From Pleurobrachia bachei (taxonomy: Eukaryota > Ctenophora > Tentaculata > Cydippida > Pleurobrachiidae), in assembly GCA_000695325.1 (NCBI GenBank), contig AVPN01001169.1:1-27257 (forward strand): a DNA stretch of 27,257 nucleotides. Direction: 5' to 3'. Below are positions 13,601 to 22,600 of this stretch, piece after piece (the first letter of the stretch is position 1; the number at the start of each line of letters is the position of its first letter). The translations under genes and the position numbers were made by a program. Under the pieces are notes generated by a model. That model made no database searches. It was not told the origin of the DNA and saw nothing but the letters and a program-made list of their open reading frames with translations.

Positions 13601-16600
13601 TAGCGGCTGGTGATCGTGATTCGGATCTCATCTCCCTCCATTGCCAGGATGTCAGTGGTTCTCATGACTAGAAAGAGAGGTGAATCTGTGACACACACAA
13701 TTAGAGGTACGGTTCGAATTTGACGTTACTGTACGATCTGTATAAATACTGTACGTACCATCAGTGGTTAGTCGAAGATCGAAAAAGACAGTTTCACCAC
13801 CAGTAACGGCTTTGTAGATGGCTTCCTTTTGAGTGGAGAACTCTCGAATAACTAAACGGTTAGCTCCCAGTTGATAATCAGCATTGTTTGTTAGTTCGGT
13901 GTTGGGCACCCTCCACCAGGTCCTTACTACACCTCTCTTGACATCCAGTGCCACGTCCACACCTCCGGGTATATAGACCAGCAGGGAACTCTCTAGAAGG
14001 GAATCAGGATCAAAAGGGGCTAGATAGGATATTATAGTTCATGTTATGGTCTATCATAATTTCCGGGTGGTTTCTAACCTGGTTTATCTGACACAGATAG
14101 CTGCCAGGCAAACCACCTGTCACCGTTCTTTCCCAGGTAGAGACCTTGGTGGGACATGTCAACTGATTCTAAAACATACTGCCCCGTCGAGCCCTGGGGG
14201 AGCGAAAGTTGTGAAAGGTACACAGAGTAGTGCCATGGAGGAGGGGGGGGTAGTTACGGAAGAGTAGTTCACTGGTTTAGTTGTGAGTATAGTTGTGATT
14301 TCGGAAGATAGTAGCATGTCAGCTGCATTTGTCAGTTATTTATTCAGGATCCTTGTCTTACCTTCAAGTTCTGTAGTATGCCCCTCTCTACCTTGTACCA
14401 CTCTGATACAGCCCCGTTCCTCAACACAACCCTCTCTCCAACCAGGACCTATGGGAGGTTATATTACCAGGCAGGAAATGTAGTTGTTTTTTACTTTGAA
14501 TATGCTTTTGATTGCTATTAATTGGCTATATAATTAACTAATTATAATCTCACCTGGATCGTCTCAACTACAGTTGGCATAACTACCCTCCGAATATTAA
14601 ATGTCTCCGTACTTCCCGTGTTAGCGTTGACGTAGTGGTATGTACCTACGGAAGGAGGAATCAGCAAACAAACAAAGATAAATTGAAGTTGCAACAATTT
14701 CAAAATATGCCATACATACCTTCATTTTCGTAGCTAAGTTTCCGTATGATTAATCCATTATTGACTACATCGACCCCGGATAATACCAGAGGTTGAGTTG
14801 TCCCGGCACTTCCCCGATAATACCACTGGTCTGCACTGTAGCGGCTGGTGACTGTGATTCGGATCTCATCTCCCTCCATTGCCAGGATGTCAGTGGTTCT
14901 CATGACTAGAAAAAAAGAGGTGAAATGGTGACATAATCTCCATGACAACTAACGACCTAGTCGACAGTGACTCACCACTTCCAAGACGAATATCAAAGAA
15001 GAGCTCCTTCTCCACTCTTCGTTCAACAAATATGGCCCGGTAGTAACCCACTAGATCTACTGACATGCTCCTCAGTACCAACTTTTGACCTGCAATTAAA
15101 CTAGTCTGTCTTCTTGTTACATTGTATACTGGAAGCTACCTATGTCTATGATGGTCTGTCGAGACAAGTATGCCCAAATAACAATAATTGTTCTTACCTG
15201 ACACGGTATATCGATTGTTTGACACCAGTTCTTGCAGAGATTCTCCAGAATTCTGACCAATAAAGAACCTGTGAGAACACACTTATTAAACGCATGGTAA
15301 CCATGGTAACCGCACTCGATTATATGGAATAACGATAACATACCATTTCAGTTCACTAATTTGCTGCCTGAAACTGATCCCAAAACTGTCTCCGGAGAGT
15401 ACCCAGTAGGTTCGGTAGATGGTAGGTTGAGGTAGAACAGTCAGGACAAATAGGAACCAGTCACCACGGGGACTCTGCCCAATGTAACTTCCTGTTGTAA
15501 AGTAGTAATAAAAGTTGGTAAAGCCGGCCAGTATATATTGAAAAGAATGGTTCCGTAAGTTTCGGTTTATATGAGGATTGAAGACTAGATTCAGAACCTC
15601 ATAAACAGCAGCTACAAAAAACAAAGTTTAATTAAGCTTGCAATAAGGCCCATCAACTGTACCTGAATCACTCTCAGCAGCTCGAACTATCTCCAATTCC
15701 GTTTCCCTGACTAGAAACTTGCTGTTCGGGGAGACGGGCACTAATAGACCGGCAGTATCTCGATACCAGGCTACCCTCATGCGGGCAGGGAGGACAACCG
15801 TTGAACCAGAGATCACCGACACGTCACGTGTTATTGCTGTAAGGAGATTTTATAAATTGAACTTAGCTAATCTACTGATAATACCGATATAAATACTTGA
15901 TGAAGGAGTATTATCTCTTACTGAATTGTTTATGAAGGAGCGATTGAACGGTGTAAATTATCGTGTTTCCTTCCTTGTCTGTCATGTAGTATTTTCCTGA
16001 AAAAGGCACGATTTATTACACTAGCACACCTAAGGGTGGCGTCTTAAGAATGCCTACTAACAATCTACACAGATCCACCACTCATCACCATGACAACAGT
16101 GACTATGGAAACTTGGCAGTTACCTTCGGTATCCTTGTTGATAGAAACGATGATAAGACTCTTATCGTGAATAACAAATCGAGAATCACCCTCAGAGATC
16201 ACTGATGTCATTCCTGGGTAGAAGTATTGTGTAATTGGAAGCTGTGGGGAGTGGTGACAATCATGGAAAAACATTGATCTCGCTACTACTGTAAACTACG
16301 AATTTTCTTCTCAGAATCTCAAAATGTTTATATACCCTCAAGGTTGGTGTGTAAGAGGGATGTAGCGTACATCCCGCTGACTAATGAGACCATGGATCCC
16401 TCCATTGCCAGGACCACCTCCTCTCTCACTGAAACACGGGCCGAGTGTCATGAATACAGACGTTTTAACAATTTTTACAGTACAAACTGAGCGAGTATGG
16501 AGAGGGGCCAGGGGGACTTACATGTTGTTTCTAGAGGTGCGATGGTAACCTGTATGACATCAAAGGATCTACCACTGTCTATCACAGCCGTGTAACTACC

Positions 16601-19600
16601 TGAAACAGGTCCATTAAATAATAGTTTGGCAAATATGGTAACAAAGTAGGTGAATTTGAAAATGCGTGAGGTGTACTGCGTGAGATGTAACGCGTTATTT
16701 TCCCTTACGGTACATGTCGTTAGTCAATCTGTTCACTTCCATTCCGGATTGGGTAAACGTTATCCCGTTGTAAGATTGCACCTTTTCACTTGCACCCTGC
16801 AATGAGAACAAGACATTTCAAGAATAGAAGTGACAAGGATGCTTAAATGAACTCGAACTGCTCGCAGAAGAGATGCGCTATACAAGGAAATACATCATAC
16901 CATGTGCCAGAAGAGAGTGCCAGAAGATTTGTGGATGGTGATCCTTAACCACGATCCAAGGGGAACATAGTAAGTCCTGGATCTGATCACTGTATGGGTT
17001 GAGGAGGCGTGAATCAGTGACAAAGTGTTATAAAACAAAGAATCCAGATTTCAATCTTGGCTATTTTGTGTTTCGGTTAACACCTACTAGAATCTGAGAT
17101 GACAGTGAGATCAAAAAGCACAACCAGAGAGCCACTTTCTACATAATACTGTCCAGAGAGATCACCAGTCAGCTGAGAGATAATGAGACCATCTGGTGTC
17201 ACTCTGAAACCTGTAGGAAAGAATCAATATTTGATTGAGACTTTGGCAAGATTTAAGATTCCCCTATCCAGGTTCCATTTTATCTGTTTACCTTGTTGAC
17301 CTGTGATCTCCACGGCAGCTCCATCCATAATCACCCACCATTTAGCATCCGAACCAGCCATGGGTAATAACACCTGCTGGCCAGCAAAACCTACAGAATT
17401 AACAACTTTTAGACATTATTGTACTTGTGTCATGTGCAGCTACGAGTCGGGATAAATTGGGAAACATAACCAGCTAGACTGTATCTATAATTACCATACA
17501 CACGACGTGTCTCTCCAGCCTTTGAAATACCATGCACCCTCCATACATGCAGTCCATTGGGTAGCAGTGCAACATAAAGACCAAGATGCCGTTCTTCAAA
17601 GCGTTTGATGGTTAGTGATGTAGCGGAGATGGAGTACTCAGAACTGGACTGAACCAGTTTCATCCTATCTCGAGTGTTGATAAAGTACCAAACACTAGCA
17701 CGTTCATCATTCATCCGCAAAGTTACTCTGTTACCAAACATATGCCAGGTTGTCTTGGAAACCCGGTGAGCTGGGATGTAGTGAGGGAGTTAGTTAGCTA
17801 TTGGCGAGATAAAGAGGAGTCCGTTGCTCTCTCCTTAGTAAAGGTAACGATCTCACTATTCAACTCACCCATGACTGTTGGATTGACAACGTAAAAGACT
17901 TGTCCGTGGAACCCTCCCTTCACACTACACTCTACATAGATACTGTCTACATCTTGATAGGGACCCTCTCGGATTGTCAGGGTATATCCACTGTCTAGGG
18001 GATGAGAGGGATGAGAGGGATTCGATTAGCTGTCCGGAGGATAAGGAGTAGAGTGAGTGGTAGATTGAGTTGGCGAGGGAATATTTTTCAAATCAGGAGA
18101 TGGAAAGGGAGTGGAACTTGAACAAAAAGGCTCAAAGAACGGAACACGTTGTATGTTTTTTACCAGTTATTTTAGTGTACTGATCATCTCTAATCTCAGA
18201 GAGAACACCAGCTCGTGAGAAAAACCAGGAAACCTCTCTGCAGTTAACGGACCGAGGAAGGGAAAATACCTGAAATGTACAACACGTTAAGTATTCTCAA
18301 TATTAAAAAGTTGAATTCAAAATGAACTCTCTATCAACACTGTGTATCATATGATTGTGAAAGGGCTTTACTCACCAGGGTTGAAGAGTAAACGGTGATT
18401 TGTGATTCTCCTCCTCCGTGAATCTGTCTTCCAGACAACTCCCACAGGCAAGGTTTGTTATTGTTCTTATCTGAGGAAGAGAAATGTTTCCAATGTTTTT
18501 TAATCTTCAAAATACTAAAAAGTGTGAGATGTATTCCACCGCTATAAAGTGTCTTGGTACCTACCGTAAACTAGATAAAGACCCTCGAGGCTGCGTTTCA
18601 ATCTCCTTACAACCAGGTCTGTTCGAGAGAGGGAGTAGTCGTTATTGGGAGAGATGGGTCGAAGATCATCCTCGTATACTCTGAACCAGACATTGTCAGC
18701 ATTTGCACCTGGAGTGGGATAAAGTATTAGAGTGTTTTAGAGAGAATTAAGAAGTTCAATTACTGATTAACTGGAAACTATTTTATAACCTACTCTGATT
18801 AGGGTTGTATAGTTTGACATCCCACCCGATAACGCCCGTTATCTTGTAGGAGGTTGTCATGTCAACAGTCAGTAGTTGGTGGTTGAGGGAGGTGGTGGAA
18901 CCATTAGCGTACACTACCACAGACACATACGTTCCTGAATCAATGTTAGTTATCGGGCCAGTTCCGTGCGAGTTATTTGTGAATCATACCCGAATTATAC
19001 TGTACGAAATATACATACCTGGCTCGGTAACGTAGACTGAGGTACCGGACAGGTTAGGCTGGTAGATCAGGGTGCCATCAACTAGACGATACCAGATGAT
19101 TTGGGAGTAGGATCCTGTCACATCCACTGATATCCTGAGAAGAGGATTGCTTACATGCAGGGATTAGAAACATTTGAATAGTCAAACAGGTTAAGTTATC
19201 AACACTAAATTACCTATTTCGTTGTCCAGTACGATAGAAGACGAGTCTGTCCCTTATTCCAGCACCCATCCTCGTTACCCTGAGATCTACTGTAACGACT
19301 ATCTGATCAGGTCCAATACCATAGTACAATCCTTCATTGTCAAGTGTAATCTCTTGTAGTGTGAATCCAGTTTCATCTCCCTCTACACTTGCAATTCGAC
19401 CTAGTGATCAGATAGTGTTAGGAAGTGGTGACAAACGAAGATCTGTAACCATGACAACATACATCAGGCATCAAACAAACCTTGTACGAGAGAGTACCAG
19501 ATCATTCCTGGACGAGGTGGATTCAGGTCCACCCTCACAGTATAGGTCTCTGGAACATAGACAACCCGGTCAATGTTCTTCGTACTTCCACTTCTTCTCA

Positions 19601-22600
19601 CCTGTAAAGTTGATTTGTGTTACAGTGCTCCTTTATCAAGATGTTTATATTATAGTGCTCCTTTATAAATCAAACCATCGTCACAAACTCACAGTGAGAT
19701 GGATATGGTAGGTGTCTTGTCCGACGGTAGCCACATAAGTCACAGCGACATTAAGACTCCCAGGTATCACTAGATATCCATTCTCCGCCCTCCACCCCTC
19801 AGCGGTTCTGCCATCATCCCTCCTCCACACTCCCTCCACTCCAACACTACGGAACTGCTCGGGCAACCTAACCGCCGCTCCATATCCCTCCACCCCAACA
19901 AGATAAAACTCGAATCTACGTGTTGGGCTTGATGTATCCACGACCACTAACCACACAACCTCGTGCAGGATGGACCCGGTACTGGACAGGAACTGGGCTT
20001 TGTAGTACCCGGCATAGTCACGGGATGGGGAGGTGATGTAGACAGTGTTTCCGCGGATATCAATAGTCCCCTGGATATTTGTCATACCTTCCCAGTTACC
20101 ACCTGATAACAAGGGTTTAGCAATGAAGAAGCTGTGGAGGCTAGTGGTATCATGATAGTTGGGAACAGGGAAGGACAAACAGGTCGAAGAACATATCTAC
20201 GTACAACTAACGATATGGGTTAGCTTCAAATACGTACCTATGCGGCGGAACCAGCGGATACTATGAAAGTTAGAGTTCCACATTCCCCGGAATGTAAGGG
20301 TAGATCCAGGTCGGAATGAAACCTTTTCATCATATCGATCATCTGAACAATGAAACAGTGAATTATCAGTTATATGAAAATGCTTAACGCAATGTAATAG
20401 GGCGATTTAAAGTTGCTGACAACCTACCTCGGGTCACCCTAACATCGTACACAAAACTGGAGTCAACCTCCCCAAATCCATAGTCGATCTGGGCTTGGTA
20501 AAGCCCGGAGCTCTCGTATGCCAAGTTGAGGAGTTCAAGCGACCTTCCACCAGCGGACAACACCCTCTAAAAGAGAAGAAACACTGTAAAACCATTGGCT
20601 GCCATGGGCGTGAACCTCGTGTGTGTAATAAGAGAGGAAGCTGTGTAATTAGAAAGGGAGACATGTTACCTTGTTGGTAGCGGGCATGATAAGCTCAGGT
20701 ACGGTGCTGCCGGGTGGATAGTAGAACCAGCTAATTATCCTATAGTCCTTTACATTTGTAGCGGTCAGAGTTGTACTGCTGCCCGGCTGAGACTCAATAA
20801 CAAACTCAGGAACCTGTAATGGGATCGATGTTATTTGCTCGTTTTTTAACTTGTTCAGTCAGTCGTGTGGTAATTTATGAAAAACTCTTTGCTTGTCTTA
20901 TCATCTACTGACTACTAACCGGTGGCCGGGAATTCCTCGCCAAAGCAAATTGATATCTCTCACGGTGGCCATTTGAGCAGACAACATCAGCTAGATAAAC
21001 AGTGAAATTGTCCTCTGTGGTGGTTCGAAACTGCAATATCTGACCTCCAGACAAGATCTTCTGTTGCATTGTTGATTGGAGAAGCGTCATCCTGGGAAGA
21101 AGTGATAAAAAGGTGAGGGATCTGTGGGAGCCTTGAAAAATTGAAAGTTATGGCAAGCGTTAATGTTATTTCCTTACCCATTAGAGTCGACTTTGAACCA
21201 TTGGGCAGTGTGGACGGGCATAGAGAGATGAAGAACTGAACTCTGGCTTTGCCTCCCATTTACTCGACATGTTTGGGCTGTGAAGGGACTCACGTACAAC
21301 CGAAAGTGCTCCCTGTAGAAGTGAGGTTTTATTTTCTCTCTCGTGGAAGTTTTAATGAATTGTGAAGTTACTTCGCCCACTGTTACCATGGTAACAAACT
21401 CCCCTCTCATACCTGACTTTAGGATTATAAGCGTCATACACGGTATATGAGGCCTCATCTTGTACCATCAGGTTCTTGATCTGCATTACTTTCCCATAGA
21501 TATTCAGCCTACTGTGTTCGGGGGCAATTGAAGTCGTGTTATCCCGCAGCCACTTGTAGGAGGAGGATTCAAATGATGGGGACATGATGGCATCCCCTCC
21601 TGCAATGCTATACACTCCAGTACTCTTATCTGCACTCCGTCGGCTGGAAACAGCATAGAACCACCGTGACCACAGCTGACCATCGGAGTTCATTTCAGCC
21701 CGGTAGTAACCCTCATCCTCATTCGTAAAACTATAAGGGAGGTTATACATTCCATTATGGGTTAATATTATTTTCTATTCTTTGCTAACCTTGCCCAGTA
21801 TATAATAATACACAGCGCTTATGATAGGCAAGAGGTGCCCATTATGTGATTTATGACATGTGCGACGCATATAATGATAGGCGCCCCTCTCTTAGATCAG
21901 AGCTAAACGTTATCGCTCCTATCTTAGACAGCTATAGCTAGCTATTATCATGTTGTGAACAGTGCTCTTAGGGAGTGAAAACTCAACGACTGCTTAGCTT
22001 CATATTTCGTCCATCTATAGTTTATCTTAGCTGATATAGACGGTGGCTTCAGCATTACCAACATAATTTAGATGAAGCGTTAGTTTTCTAACCTGTGAAT
22101 GAGGAGATGTGCACTGTTAGCCTTTAAAACCAGTCTACCTTGATCCTCTCCGTCAGGCAACAGGGCTACCTAGTGGGAATTGTGGAATATTGAATAACAA
22201 GAGTTGCAAGAGCTGGCAATTATTATGATAATAAAGTGTAATTAGTTTACGGAATTACCTCTTGACCCGGAGCTGATGAAGGGGAGAAGAACCAGCGAGG
22301 AGTATTTGAACCAGTTATGCCCTCAACTCGGAGCAGAACGGGACGGAAGAGCGTTCCCTCTACCGGCATCGATCCCGCACCTAACATTTGAATATATAAA
22401 TAAGTTCTTTGATATAAATAAGTTCTTTGATTGTGAAACAAGGCCACCAACAAAGAACAACTTTTTGGGGCCTATATCGAATTTCCCTGCTTTAATACTT
22501 AGTTCTTCCTACAGAAAACTTACCAGCAGGATCTCGGACGGACAGAACAAAGACGACCTGGGTCTTCTGTGCGCCATAATCCAGGATGGCAACATAAACA

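Larger units (their letters stand above)
12488..14930. repeat. Tandem duplication, about 1.2 kb unit, two copies
   Basis: The unit spans about 12488-13690 and recurs at about 13704-14930, with an offset of 1,221 to 1,235 bp. It covers five exons and their introns in the Ig-like gene. The left junction carries GGTACGGTTMGAATTTG in both copies. Exon lengths are identical. Introns carry small indels, the largest (about 45 bp) between 14194 and 14260. Confidence 0.9.

Noticed and set aside
12488-14930. A transposon as the source of the duplicated block
   Set aside because: No terminal repeats, target-site duplication or transposase. It is a simple tandem duplication of exons and introns.
15492-15611. 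Open extension of exon 15344-15491 to an upstream AG (reading AAVYEVLNLVFN...)
   Set aside because: It inserts 40 residues with no Ig pattern between the Gly and the turn. The AG after TTTACAACAG gives the standard DSGSYIGQ turn with the right phase.
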